A stretch of DNA of 64,000 nt, taken from Vibrio atlanticus. Its GTDB lineage: Bacteria > Pseudomonadota > Gammaproteobacteria > Enterobacterales > Vibrionaceae. Under the pieces are notes generated by a model. That model was not told the DNA's origin. It did no database searches and worked only from the letters and a program-made list of their open reading frames with translations. Location of the stretch: NCBI RefSeq assembly GCF_024347315.1, contig NZ_AP025460.1, positions 620,001-684,000 of the forward strand, written 5' to 3'. Each line of letters starts with the position of its first letter. Position 1 is the first letter of the stretch. Of this stretch, positions 38,542 to 52,137 are shown in pieces. The position numbers and the translations under genes are program-made.

Positions 38542-38627
38542 ACTCCATGTTGATGTTTTGTTAAAAGTTATCTATTGAAGATACTGCTTATGTTCCCATT
38601 CATCAAGTTTACCAGACGAAGTTCAAA

Positions 38628-38657
38628 AAAATCGCGCTAACAAATTAGCGCGATTTT
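38628..38657 (-). terminator. Terminator of bamD
   Basis: AAAATCGCGCTAA, loop CAAA, TTAGCGCGATTTT. It is a perfect 13-bp stem followed by further T residues on the minus strand. Confidence 0.93.
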
Positions 38658-38697
38658 GAAGTGATTGTTTTAGTTAACGACGAGCGTGATTCGCTGA

Positions 38698-39426
38698 CTA
38701 AGGCAGTGGATTGAGCTCGATTAACTTTTCTGTTCGTAACACTGCGTCTTCTAAGCCTAGTTGTTCATAAGCTTCTAATTGAATGTCTAAAGACTTACGT
38801 GCAGCAATGGTGTCAGGGTAAGTCTTCTGCAACTCTTGTGTTCTGTTTATAGCTGCAATCCAAGCTTCACGACGCAGGTAGAAATCAGCGGTTGCTAAGT
38901 CATACTCCGCGAGGCGGTTTTTCAGTGCGAACATGCGTTTTTGTGCATCTTCAGCGTATGGGCTTGCAGGGAAACGTTCTAACAGTCGTTTGAAATCAGC
39001 AAATGCAAGTTTCACTGGCTCTGGATCTCGGTCGCTACGATCGATATTAAAAATATCATGCATGAAGTTTCGGTCTTGTGCCATATGCGTTAAACCGCGC
39101 ATGTAAAGAACCCAATCTTGTTTCTCATGAGTTGGGTTTAAACGTAGGAATCGCGAAATAGTCGCAAGGCCAAGCGCCAAGTCATCATTTTTGTAGTAAG
39201 CGTAAATCAGATCCAGTTGTACTTGTTCAGAATAGGCGCCGAATGGGTAACGTGAGTCTAAGGCTTCTAGCTTTTCGATTACAGAAAGCCAGCTACCACT
39301 CTGCAGTGATTCTTGGGCGTCAGAGTAAAGAACCGATGGCGGTACATCCGGTACTATTTCTTCACTACTTGAACAACCAACTAAGAGTGATACGGCTAAT
39401 AGACCCGTTAAAGTAAGGTGTTTCAT
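38698..39426 (-). CDS. bamD: BamD (ComL), outer-membrane assembly lipoprotein
   Basis: BamD is an essential lipoprotein of the BAM complex that inserts beta-barrel proteins. It has 242 residues with a lipobox LLVGC at residues 14-18 and five TPR-like repeats (LYSDAQESLQSGSW, LDLIYAYYKNDDLALGLATI and others). SRYPFGAYSEQVQLDLIYAYY is the family signature. It is divergent from rluD across a 137-base gap, the common bamD/rluD arrangement. AAGGA lies 12 bases before the ATG. Confidence 0.96.
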   Translation of the reverse strand: MKHLTLTGLLAVSLLVGCSSSEEIVPDVPPSVLYSDAQESLQSGSWLSVIEKLEALDSRYPFGAYSEQVQLDLIYAYYKNDDLALGLATISRFLRLNPTHEKQDWVLYMRGLTHMAQDRNFMHDIFNIDRSDRDPEPVKLAFADFKRLLERFPASPYAEDAQKRMFALKNRLAEYDLATADFYLRREAWIAAINRTQELQKTYPDTIAARKSLDIQLEAYEQLGLEDAVLRTEKLIELNPLP

Positions 39427-39563
39427 GTCAGGCGTCGATTCCTTGAATTAAATATTTCGTAAGCTTCCGTTACTTTCTAACCAGTAACAGATACAATGAT
39501 GCAATTATTCTATTTTATCCATACTAATGGGTATTAGTCTCACGGTTTTTAAAAAAGTTCGAT

Positions 39564-40538
39564 ATGGCTCAGCAGATAACATTAACAGACACAGTAAAAA
39601 GCAGCCAGTTAGGTCAACGTTTAGACCAAGCTGTCGCTGAACTATTTACCGATTTTTCTCGCTCTCGTATTAAAGAGTGGCTTCTTGACGGCAAAATCCA
39701 AGTGGATGGCGAAGTTATCACTAAACCGCGCACCATAGTTTTGGGCGGTGAAGCGATCATCTTACAAGCAGAGCTTGCGGATGAAGAGCGCTGGGAAGCA
39801 CAAGATATTCCGTTAGACATTGTCTATGAAGATGATGATTTATTGGTTATCAATAAACCTCGCGATCTGGTTGTACACCCAGGTGCAGGTACGCCGGATG
39901 GAACCATACTAAACGCATTGCTTTTCCATTACCCTCAGATTGCTGAAGTACCTCGTGCGGGTATTGTGCACCGTCTGGATAAAGACACAACTGGTCTTAT
40001 GGTTGTGGCTAAAACGGTTCCAGCTCAAACTCGCCTTGTACGAGCTCTTGCTAAACGTCGTATTACTCGTGAATATGAAGCAATTGCTATTGGTAAAATG
40101 ACCGCTGGTGGTGTGGTTGAGAAAGGCATTAGCCGTCATGCAACTAAGCGTACGTTAATGGACGTTAATGAATTGGGTAAGCCTGCGGTAACTCACTACC
40201 GTGTTGCTGAGCACTTCCGCGAACATACTCGTATTCGTCTGCGCCTAGAAACGGGTCGTACTCACCAAATCCGTGTTCACATGTCATACCTTCAGCACCC
40301 GCTGTTAGGTGATATTGCGTACGGTGGTCGTGCTCGTATTCCAAAAGGTGCATCTGAAGAGCTAACGACAATGATTCGTTCTTTTGATCGCCAAGCGTTA
40401 CACGCGGTTATGCTGAAGTTTGTTCACCCGATTACTGGTGAAGAAGTAGAGTTCCACGCACCTGTGCCAAATGACATGGTTGTGATGGCTGAAGCGTTGC
40501 GTGTTGATGCTCGCGAAAACATAGAAGACGACATTTAA
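39564..40538 (+). CDS. rluD: RluD, 23S rRNA pseudouridine synthase
   Basis: RluD makes the pseudouridines at positions 1911, 1915 and 1917 of helix 69 in 23S rRNA. An S4 RNA-binding domain (about 18-80) precedes the catalytic domain with HRLDKDTTGLMVVAK (catalytic Asp near residue 140) and GRTHQIRVHMSYLQHPLLGD. Length 324 residues. The next gene, pgeF, starts 2 bases after the stop, so they are coupled. The target 23S rRNA gene is 6 kb downstream. Confidence 0.97.
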   Translation: MAQQITLTDTVKSSQLGQRLDQAVAELFTDFSRSRIKEWLLDGKIQVDGEVITKPRTIVLGGEAIILQAELADEERWEAQDIPLDIVYEDDDLLVINKPRDLVVHPGAGTPDGTILNALLFHYPQIAEVPRAGIVHRLDKDTTGLMVVAKTVPAQTRLVRALAKRRITREYEAIAIGKMTAGGVVEKGISRHATKRTLMDVNELGKPAVTHYRVAEHFREHTRIRLRLETGRTHQIRVHMSYLQHPLLGDIAYGGRARIPKGASEELTTMIRSFDRQALHAVMLKFVHPITGEEVEFHAPVPNDMVVMAEALRVDARENIEDDI

Positions 40539-40540
40539 TC

Positions 40541-41281
40541 GTGTCAATGATCATCCCTGACTGGAATGCACCAAAAAACGTGAAAGCATTTGCTTCGACT
40601 CGTTTTGATGGTTGTTCTACAGGTGCTTATCAAGGATTAAACCTTGGTATGCATGTTGGGGATGATGCTTTACTTGTTGAAAGTAATCGAACATGGCTAA
40701 AGCAACAATCTAAGATGCCCACGGCTCCGGTATGGCTAAATCAAACTCACTCAACGGATGTCGTTACGGTTTTAGAACCTGTGGCGAATGTGCTTGATGC
40801 GGATGGTGCATTTACCACTGCAAAGGGTGTTGTGTGTTCTGCGATGACAGCCGATTGCTTACCGGTCATCCTTACCGATACCAAAGGCACTCAAGTTGCT
40901 GCCGTTCATGCGGGTTGGCGTGGTCTTGCTGGTGGCATTCTTGAAAATGCCGTCGCAAAGTTTTCAAACCTAGATTCAGATAACCAGATAATTGCTTGGC
41001 TTGGTCCTGCTATTGGTAAAGATGCGTTTGAGGTGGGCAACGATGTGTTGGACGCTTTTGTTCGTTTTGACCCTCAAGCGAAATTAGCATTTAAAGCTAA
41101 ATCTGAACCTGGCAAGTGGTTAGCAAACATGTCTCAACTTGCGACTCAACGACTAATGAACGTTGGCGTGACTTCGGTGACAGATTCGAATCTATGTACA
41201 TATGCAGATTCGGATGCTTTCTATTCTTATCGTCGTGATGGTATTACTGGGCGTCAGGCGACATTTATTTGGTTAGAGTAA
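40541..41281 (+). CDS. pgeF: PgeF (YfiH) peptidoglycan-editing/purine nucleoside laccase-domain protein
   Basis: The 246-residue protein belongs to the Cu-oxidase_4 family. It has the conserved histidine and cysteine set in LNQTHSTDVV (near 67), TADCLPVILTD (near 105) and VHAGWRGLAGGIL (near 123). Family members remove misincorporated serine in the stem peptide (PgeF) and have purine nucleoside phosphorylase-like activity in other bacteria. GTG at 40541 is the likely start, coupled to rluD; ATG at 40547 is an alternative. Confidence 0.92.
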   Translation: MSMIIPDWNAPKNVKAFASTRFDGCSTGAYQGLNLGMHVGDDALLVESNRTWLKQQSKMPTAPVWLNQTHSTDVVTVLEPVANVLDADGAFTTAKGVVCSAMTADCLPVILTDTKGTQVAAVHAGWRGLAGGILENAVAKFSNLDSDNQIIAWLGPAIGKDAFEVGNDVLDAFVRFDPQAKLAFKAKSEPGKWLANMSQLATQRLMNVGVTSVTDSNLCTYADSDAFYSYRRDGITGRQATFIWLE

Positions 41282-41352
41282 CCTCTAACTAGCACAACTA
41301 CTCATCCAGTTCATTTATATTTTCATATCAGCTCTATTCTTCATCCTTATCC

Positions 41353-41381
41353 CTTGAAAATCTGCGTTACCGTATCCATCT
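41353..41381 (+). promoter_or_regulatory. Sigma-32 type promoter of clpB
   Basis: A -35 CTTGAAA (41353-41359, exact consensus) and a -10 TCCATCT (41375-41381, one change from CCCATNT) are separated by 15 bases. They lie 43 bases before the clpB ATG. Confidence 0.85.
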
Positions 41382-41423
41382 TCTAACCATAAGATAAACA
41401 TATCTAAGAGTAGGAAGGTTGGC

Positions 41424-43997
41424 ATGCGTCTCGATCGATTCACTAGTAAATTCCAAATTGCGATATCTGATGCTCAGTCGCTCGCATTAGGTCGTGATCA
41501 CCAATATATAGAACCTGTACACCTAATGGTGTCTTTGCTTAATCAAGGTGGCAGTGCGATTCGTCCATTGCTCACTATGCTGAATATTGACGTTGTTCAA
41601 TTGCGTTCTAAATTGAGCGAAATATTAGACCGAGTCCCAAAAGTAAGCGGTATCGGTGGTGATGTTCAGCTCTCTAATGCAATGGGAACGCTATTCAACC
41701 TATGTGACAAGGTCGCGCAAAAGCGTCAAGACAGTTACATATCTTCAGAAGTATTCCTACTCGCTGCAATAGAAGACAAAGGACCTCTAGGTAACTTACT
41801 TAAAGAGTTAGGCCTTACTGAGCAAAAACTATCTCAAGCTATCGAGCAAGTTCGCGGTGGTCAAAAGGTTGATGACCCGAATGCGGAAGATAGACGCCAA
41901 GCTTTAGAGAAGTTCACCATTGATCTGACCGAGCGAGCTGAGCAAGGCAAGCTAGATCCTGTGATTGGTCGTGATGATGAAATTCGTCGCACGATTCAAG
42001 TCCTTCAACGTCGTACTAAGAACAACCCTGTCATTATCGGTCAACCCGGTGTGGGTAAAACCGCGATTGTCGAAGGTTTGGCTCAGCGTATTATCAATAA
42101 TGAAGTTCCTGAAGGCTTAAGAGGCCGACGAGTGCTTTCATTGGATATGGGCTCATTAGTAGCAGGTGCTAAATATCGTGGTGAATTCGAAGAGCGTCTA
42201 AAATCAGTGCTTAATGAATTATCGAAAGAAGAAGGCAATGTCATTCTCTTTATCGATGAAATTCATACTATGGTCGGCGCAGGTAAAGGCGAAGGCTCTA
42301 TGGATGCGGGTAACATGCTGAAACCAGCATTAGCTCGTGGTGAACTGCATTGTGTCGGCGCAACAACGCTCGATGAATACCGACAATATATAGAGAAAGA
42401 CCCGGCTTTAGAGCGTCGATTCCAAAAAGTGATCGTGGATGAACCCACTGTTGAAGACACGGTAGCGATTCTTCGTGGTTTGAAAGAACGTTATGAGCTT
42501 CACCACCATGTAGAAATTACCGATCCTGCTATCGTAGCGGCGGCAACGTTATCTCACCGATACGTTTCAGATCGTCAGTTACCAGATAAGGCGATTGATC
42601 TCATTGATGAAGCGGCTTCGAGTATTCGAATGCAGATAGATTCAAAGCCCGAGTCATTGGATAAGTTAGAACGCAAAATCATTCAGTTGAAGATCGAACA
42701 GCAAGCTCTGACCAATGAAAATGATGAGGCCAGTGAAAAGAGGCTTCGTACGTTACAAAGCGAACTTTCTGAGAAAGAACGCGATTTCGCTGAGCTTGAA
42801 GAAGTTTGGAACGCTGAAAAAGCGGCGCTGTCTGGTACGCAACATATTAAATCAGAGCTAGAACAAGCTCGAATGGATATGGATTTTGCACGACGTGCTG
42901 GTGACCTTAACCGTATGTCTGAATTGCAATATGGTCGAATCCCAGAATTGGAGAAGCAGTTAGATCTCGCGACTCAAGCTGAAATGCAAGAAATGACCTT
43001 ATTACGTAATAAGGTGACCGACGCTGAGATCGCCGATGTTCTTTCAAAGCAAACCGGTATTCCTGTTTCTAAAATGCTAGAAGCAGAAAAGGAGAAGCTT
43101 CTGAAAATGGAAGGTGTTCTTCATAAGCGGGTTATCGGTCAAGCGGAAGCGGTCGAAGTGGTATCCAATGCGATTCGTCGTAGCCGTGCTGGTTTGTCTG
43201 ATCCGAATAAGCCGATTGGTTCGTTCTTGTTCTTAGGGCCAACAGGTGTCGGTAAAACCGAACTGTGTAAAACATTAGCGAACTTTATGTTTGATAGTGA
43301 AGATGCGATGGTGCGTATCGATATGTCTGAGTTTATGGAAAAACATTCTGTCGCTCGTTTAGTTGGTGCGCCCCCTGGTTATGTGGGTTATGAAGAAGGT
43401 GGGTACTTAACCGAAGCTGTTCGTCGAAAACCTTATTCTGTCATTCTGCTTGATGAGGTAGAGAAAGCTCACCCAGATGTTTTCAATATTCTATTGCAGG
43501 TTTTAGATGATGGACGATTAACTGACGGACAAGGTCGCACGGTCGATTTTAGAAATACCGTGGTAATCATGACATCGAACCTAGGTTCAACTCGTATTCA
43601 AGAGAACTTTAATACATTGGATTACCAAGGCATTAAAAATGAGGTTATGGAAGTTGTGGGTAAACATTTCCGACCTGAGTTTTTGAATCGAGTTGATGAA
43701 AGCGTGGTGTTCCATCCATTAGGCCAAGAGCACATTGAGTCAATTGCCGCTATTCAGCTTGATCATTTGAAAATGCGAATGGAAGACAATGGTTATGAGC
43801 TTGAAGTATCGGATAAAGCACTGAGGCTGATTTCTCAAGTCGGTTTTGATCCTGTATATGGTGCGAGGCCTCTTAAAAGAGCAATTCAGCAGAGTGTTGA
43901 GAACCCATTAGCGAAAGCGATACTTGCGGGGAAAATCAATCCGGATAAGAAAGTGCAGCTATTAGTGAATAACGACCGAATTATTGCTCACCAATAA
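41424..43997 (+). CDS. clpB: ClpB, heat-shock disaggregase ATPase
   Basis: ClpB rescues aggregated proteins with DnaK. The 857 residues contain a Clp_N double repeat (1-145), AAA1 with Walker A GQPGVGKT (near residue 207) and [11 protein letters not shown], and the coiled-coil middle domain (about 410-530). AAA2 has GPTGVGKT (near 606), [13 protein letters not shown] and the sensor-2 [15 protein letters not shown] lies upstream of the ATG. The sigma-32 promoter fits heat-shock control. The rluD-pgeF-clpB-rrn order is shared with E. coli. Confidence 0.98.
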   Translation: MRLDRFTSKFQIAISDAQSLALGRDHQYIEPVHLMVSLLNQGGSAIRPLLTMLNIDVVQLRSKLSEILDRVPKVSGIGGDVQLSNAMGTLFNLCDKVAQKRQDSYISSEVFLLAAIEDKGPLGNLLKELGLTEQKLSQAIEQVRGGQKVDDPNAEDRRQALEKFTIDLTERAEQGKLDPVIGRDDEIRRTIQVLQRRTKNNPVIIGQPGVGKTAIVEGLAQRIINNEVPEGLRGRRVLSLDMGSLVAGAKYRGEFEERLKSVLNELSKEEGNVILFIDEIHTMVGAGKGEGSMDAGNMLKPALARGELHCVGATTLDEYRQYIEKDPALERRFQKVIVDEPTVEDTVAILRGLKERYELHHHVEITDPAIVAAATLSHRYVSDRQLPDKAIDLIDEAASSIRMQIDSKPESLDKLERKIIQLKIEQQALTNENDEASEKRLRTLQSELSEKERDFAELEEVWNAEKAALSGTQHIKSELEQARMDMDFARRAGDLNRMSELQYGRIPELEKQLDLATQAEMQEMTLLRNKVTDAEIADVLSKQTGIPVSKMLEAEKEKLLKMEGVLHKRVIGQAEAVEVVSNAIRRSRAGLSDPNKPIGSFLFLGPTGVGKTELCKTLANFMFDSEDAMVRIDMSEFMEKHSVARLVGAPPGYVGYEEGGYLTEAVRRKPYSVILLDEVEKAHPDVFNILLQVLDDGRLTDGQGRTVDFRNTVVIMTSNLGSTRIQENFNTLDYQGIKNEVMEVVGKHFRPEFLNRVDESVVFHPLGQEHIESIAAIQLDHLKMRMEDNGYELEVSDKALRLISQVGFDPVYGARPLKRAIQQSVENPLAKAILAGKINPDKKVQLLVNNDRIIAHQ

Positions 43998-44117
43998 TCA
44001 AGGTAAGAACGATAGGTACGATTAGTCGAAATTAAGACGCAATCGTACCTATTTTGAACGTTTTGAGTGAATAGTGTCCGAACGATCGCCTGTGGCGATT
44101 TTTTTCTGTTTTTGGTC

Positions 44118-44145
44118 TTGTGTAAAGGGGGATTCTCTCTATAAT
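44118..44145 (+). promoter_or_regulatory. Upstream rrn promoter
   Basis: TTGTGT (44118-44123), a 16-base spacer and TATAAT (44140-44145) are followed by the GC-rich discriminator GCGCC. It lies 430 bases before 16S and is the typical form of a growth-rate-controlled rRNA promoter. Confidence 0.7.
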
Positions 44146-44242
44146 GCGCCTCCGTTGCTAGGGATAACCAAGCGGTTTGAAGTAAGTAACGAGACGACAT
44201 TAAGCATTTAAGATGCTTTGAAAAATTAGCTGGGAAAAGTGT

Positions 44243-44270
44243 TTGACACTGGAATCCAATTCGCTAGAAT
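44243..44270 (+). promoter_or_regulatory. Second rrn promoter
   Basis: TTGACA (44243-44248), a 16-base spacer and TAGAAT (44265-44270) are followed by the GC-rich discriminator GGCCGTCC. The perfect -35 and GC discriminator match stringent-controlled rRNA promoters. Confidence 0.85.
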
Positions 44271-44321
44271 GGCCGTCCACTTAGAGAGACTCCTTCCTAA
44301 AAGGAACGCTCAATAAGTAAA

Positions 44322-44334
44322 GCTCTTTAACAAT
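44322..44334 (+). promoter_or_regulatory. boxA antitermination site of the rRNA leader
   Basis: GCTCTTTAACAAT is the rrn boxA bound by the Nus antitermination complex. A second copy lies in the 16S-23S spacer (46439-46450). Confidence 0.85.
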
Positions 44335-44574
44335 TTAAACCTATCAATCTGTGTGGGCACTCGTTGATGAATATCAAAACGTTTTATCTTCCCTTTTTAT
44401 TAAGAGAAGTAAAACAGATTCTTCGGAATCAACTTTGGTTTCAATGAACTGAGTGACCAATCAAGTCTTAGGGCTTGGCACAGTCAATTCATTATCTTTC
44501 TGTTGGAAAGATAATAGCTTTAGAATTACTTTTTGTAGTTTTGAAGTCAGTATTCATTGAGCCGACAAAATCTT

Positions 44575-46129
<1,555 letters not shown>

Positions 46130-46196
46130 TACGAAGATATTTACGATGAGTGTCCACACAGATTGATTAGGTTTAGAAAGTAAAAGAGACGATATT

Positions 46197-46273
46197 GGGT
46201 CTGTAGCTCAGCTGGTTAGAGCGCTCGCCTGATAAGCGGGAGGTCGGTGGTTCGAGTCCACTCAGACCCACCA
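46197..46273 (+). tRNA. tRNA-Ile (GAT)
   Basis: 77 bases with acceptor GGGTCTG/CAGACCC, anticodon GAT in CCTGATAAGC, T-arm GGTTCGAGTCC and encoded CCA. It is the first spacer tRNA between 16S and 23S. Confidence 0.98.
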
Positions 46274-46294
46274 ATATCGATTAGAAACAAAGAT

Positions 46295-46370
46295 GGGGCT
46301 ATAGCTCAGCTGGGAGAGCGCCTGCCTTGCACGCAGGAGGTCTGCGGTTCGATCCCGCATAGCTCCACCA
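46295..46370 (+). tRNA. tRNA-Ala (TGC)
   Basis: 76 bases with acceptor GGGGCTA paired to TAGCTCC, anticodon TGC in CTTGCACG, T-arm GGTTCGATCCC and encoded CCA. It is the second spacer tRNA, so the operon is of the Ile-Ala type. Confidence 0.98.
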
Positions 46371-46717
46371 TCTTTAAGTGTTTTTATCTGAAAATATTTA
46401 AAAATGGTTTCGAAAGCTTTATTGCTAACGAAAGCAAGCTCTTTAACAATTTGGAAAGCTGACTGATTGATTACTTACGAGTAATTCAATCAAATTTAAA
46501 AGTTCTCAATGTTTATCTTTCATTAGATAAACACAACAAACACATTCAAGTGTCTTGTATTCGAATCAATGTTTACATTGATTCACAATTGAGTCCGGCA
46601 AACAGTCATTGAGAATTAACCCTTCTTGATGACAACCAAAAACCTTGGTTAGTTGCCATACTAGTTTGTTTTCACTTTTCAAAAGTGAAAGCAAATAGAG
46701 ACCCTTTCGGGTTGTAT
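46371..46717 (+). other. 16S-23S spacer, 3' part with boxA and processing stems
   Basis: The 347 bases hold a boxA copy (GCTCTTTAACAAT, 46438-46450) and an inverted repeat GAATCAATG/CATTGATTC (46563-46584). The rest is probably the 5' half of the long 23S processing stem. There is no coding potential. Confidence 0.75.
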
Positions 46718-49610
<2,893 letters not shown>

Positions 49611-49790
49611 ACAACACCCAAGGGGTTTTGTGGACTCAAAACTATTTGTCTCCGTTTTTTAAAAGCAGAAACAAAGTACAAACGCTTGAATGAGTTTGAA
49701 GAGATACTTTTATAGCTCTATTAAATAGAGAAGCAGTTTTCCAGATTATTTTGCCTTCAGTTTTTAAAAACTGAAAGTAAAAGCAAAATT

Positions 49791-49910
49791 TGCTTGGCGA
49801 CCATAGCATTGTGGACCCACCTGATTCCATGCCGAACTCAGAAGTGAAACACAATAGCGCCGATGGTAGTGTGGGGCTTCCCCATGTGAGAGTAGGACAT
49901 CGCCAGGCTT
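49791..49910 (+). rRNA. rrf: 5S ribosomal RNA
   Basis: 120 bases beginning TGCTTGGCGACCATAGCATT and ending CATCGCCAGGCTT. It has the GTGGACCCACC and CCGAACTCAGAAGTGAAAC blocks of 5S rRNA. Confidence 0.97.
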
Positions 49911-49951
49911 TAAATTTGAACACTTGTCAGCGACGACAAGTATTCCACTGC

Positions 49952-50028
49952 GGAGTGGTAGTTCAGTTGGTTAGAATACCGGCCTGTCACGCCGGGGGTC
50001 GCGGGTTCGAGTCCCGTCCACTCCGCCA
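49952..50028 (+). tRNA. tRNA-Asp (GTC)
   Basis: 77 bases with acceptor GGAGTGG/CCACTCC, anticodon GTC in CCTGTCACG, T-arm GGTTCGAGTCC and encoded CCA. It is the distal tRNA of the rRNA operon, 41 bases after 5S. Confidence 0.97.
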
Positions 50029-50039
50029 CTTATTAGAGA

Positions 50040-50071
50040 AGCCCTGCTAGAAATAGCAGGGCTTTTTTATA
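50040..50071 (+). terminator. Terminator of the rRNA operon
   Basis: AGCCCTGCTA, loop GAAA, TAGCAGGGCT and TTTTTT, 12 bases after tRNA-Asp. Confidence 0.93.
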
Positions 50072-50158
50072 TTTGAAGAAAAGAGTTTTGCTTGTAGATT
50101 GTATGAGTGCTGTAAAGGCATCGAGACCCTACACTTCACGCTATTCCGGCACATATTA

Positions 50159-50187
50159 GAAAGCCTAGTCTGACGACTAGGCTTTCG
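50159..50187. terminator. Second hairpin after the rRNA operon
   Basis: GAAAGCCTAGTC, loop TGAC? (about 4 bases), GACTAGGCTTTC. The T run is short, so it may act as a backup terminator. The remaining bases to 50394 form the mepA promoter zone, and I see no other feature there. Confidence 0.6.
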
Positions 50188-50394
50188 TCGTTTCAGGGCT
50201 GTGAGTTTTTGTCTTCGACTACGATAATATCGCTACAGATTGAGAAGATTCGCTAGGAATAGTGAAGCTTTTTCACTTAAATATCTAAAGTCAGTAGATA
50301 ACTCTCAAGCTATCCCAAAAATATCACTCTCGACATACACCAATTCCCTAATGACGACTAGTATAAAAACAGTGATCGTTTATTTGGAATTGTT

Positions 50395-51234
50395 ATGAGG
50401 TTATTTTGTACATTGGCTCTTATCTTTTGTTCGTTTGTTGTATCAGCAACCTCGTGGGAAAAAGAGAAAAGCCCAACAAGAAATTCAACCTCATCCATAG
50501 GTAGTTACGCTAATGGTTGTCTTGACGGGGCGCAAGCTTTGCCAATTAATGGGCAAGGTTATCAGGTGATCCGACCTCAGAGAGAGCGCTATTATGGCCA
50601 TGCCGAGGCTATTCAGTTTATTGAAAGGTTAGGTGTCATTACAAGCGAACAACTCAACACTAACTTATTAGTTGGCGATATTTCGCTACCTAGAGGGGGA
50701 CGTTTCTCATCTGGTCATTCAAGCCACCAGACTGGCTTGGATATTGATATATGGTTAAGGCTCACTGATGAGAGACTTTCCGAAAATGAACTCGCTGTTC
50801 CTAAGCCAATAAGCGTTGTCGACCTTACTAATTACAAACTGCGTAAATCAAATTGGACCGATGACCATTTTCAAGTGATTCGCTATGCAGCCAAAGATCA
50901 AAAAGTGGTACGTATCTTCGTCCATCCTGTTATTAAACAAACTCTTTGTGACCAAGAAATCTCTGATGCCAATGAGAGAGCTTGGTTAGGAAAAATCAGG
51001 CCTTGGTGGGGGCATCATTCCCACTTCCACGTTCGTTTAAAGTGTCCTGATGACAGCTCAAACTGTATAGCTCAAGCAAGCCCTCCTAAAGGTGATGGCT
51101 GTGGAGATGAACTTGCCAGTTGGGCTCCGCAGACCATTCCAGTTCCTCCATCTAAAAAAGTAGCTAAAAGTAAGAAAAAAAAGAAAGTTAAAGTGATGCC
51201 GAGTCAGTGTTTGGCCTTGATATCCAATAAGTAA
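50395..51234 (+). CDS. mepA: MepA, penicillin-insensitive murein endopeptidase
   Basis: MepA is a periplasmic LAS-type metallopeptidase that cleaves D-Ala-mDAP crosslinks. It has 279 residues with a signal peptide at 1-19 (MRLFCTLALIFCSFVVSAT). Zinc ligands lie in GHSSHQTGLDIDI (near residue 107) and WWGHHSHFHVRLKC (near 205), and the cysteines of the family are conserved. The C-terminus holds a lysine-rich run (KVAKSKKKKKVKV) unlike most MepA proteins. It is preceded by the rRNA operon and followed by a remnant gene. Confidence 0.95.
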   Translation: MRLFCTLALIFCSFVVSATSWEKEKSPTRNSTSSIGSYANGCLDGAQALPINGQGYQVIRPQRERYYGHAEAIQFIERLGVITSEQLNTNLLVGDISLPRGGRFSSGHSSHQTGLDIDIWLRLTDERLSENELAVPKPISVVDLTNYKLRKSNWTDDHFQVIRYAAKDQKVVRIFVHPVIKQTLCDQEISDANERAWLGKIRPWWGHHSHFHVRLKCPDDSSNCIAQASPPKGDGCGDELASWAPQTIPVPPSKKVAKSKKKKKVKVMPSQCLALISNK

Positions 51235-51440
51235 TCGCATCTATCGAGGTTAATTACTGTGGTAACTCCACTGGTTTTCTCGACTCTAAAACTGGAGAAA
51301 TATCACACTTTTGTCTAGAGTTTATAAACACGAGATTAAGAACATCGTTTGATATAAATAAAACCAATAACGATATCAGCAAAGGCGACGATGACGAATT
51401 TGACAAGGTTTGGTCAGGGATTGAGTGTTTTTTGGGGTGA
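51231..51440 (+). pseudogene. Start-less open frame, likely remnant of a lost gene
   Basis: The frame is open for 69 codons, from just after a TAA at 51228 to TGA at 51438. It reads VIASIEVNYCGNSTGFLDSK and later FCLEFINTRLRTSFDI, with no plausible start codon. The composition looks protein-like. The C-G...FLD..T.EI..C.E pattern loosely recalls the metal-binding part of DUF4344-type putative metallopeptidases, though this is only a hint. It overlaps the end of mepA by 4 bases and is in another frame. Confidence 0.45.
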
Positions 51441-51512
51441 AAGATGCGGCTTATACGCAGTATGCGAAATCAGAGTCTGATGCCCGTCGATAGATAATTC
51501 AAGGATAAGACT

Positions 51513-51821
51513 ATGACTATGATTTGTGCAAAGGAATTTTCCGAATGGTTAAGACATAGGTTCAACGCTGAAAGCTCGGGTATTTCTATTTCAAGAGCTG
51601 ATATCAATCAGCTAACAGGCAGACAACGTTTAGACCCTAGCTTCGTAAATGATGTTCACTATGAATTAATGCAGTATGGAATGGCATTTGTGACTGATAC
51701 CAGTAGAGAAAACTTCTATCTTGTTCCGATAGCTCAATCAATAAACTGGCGTGAACGACTCGAATATCAATTTGAGAAAGAGATGTTCTGCAACATATAT
51801 CCCATTGAGAAATCGGGTTAA
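51513..51821 (+). CDS. Hypothetical protein, 102 residues
   Basis: I do not recognise this gene. It has a clean AAGGA site 6 bases before the ATG and ends directly before a strong terminator, so it is probably real. The protein is soluble, with no signal peptide: ISISRADINQLTGRQRLDP resembles a DNA-binding or wing-type segment, and NFYLVPIAQSINWRERLEYQFEKE is charged and helical. It could be a small helix-turn-helix protein, but no family can be named. It lies between mepA and the ferredoxin gene yfhL, which is convergent. Confidence 0.7.
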   Translation: MTMICAKEFSEWLRHRFNAESSGISISRADINQLTGRQRLDPSFVNDVHYELMQYGMAFVTDTSRENFYLVPIAQSINWRERLEYQFEKEMFCNIYPIEKSG

Positions 51822-51822
51822 A

Positions 51823-51857
51823 AAAAGGTTCAACTTGATGATTAAGTTGAACCTTTT
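51823..51857. terminator. Bidirectional terminator between the hypothetical gene and yfhL
   Basis: AAAAGGTTCAACTT (51823-51836), loop GATGATT, AAGTTGAACCTTTT (51844-51857). A perfect 14-bp stem, with T runs on both strands. Confidence 0.93.
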
Positions 51858-51862
51858 ATCTT

Positions 51863-52117
<255 letters not shown>

Positions 52118-52137
52118 TTATCTTTCCAAAGTAACCG

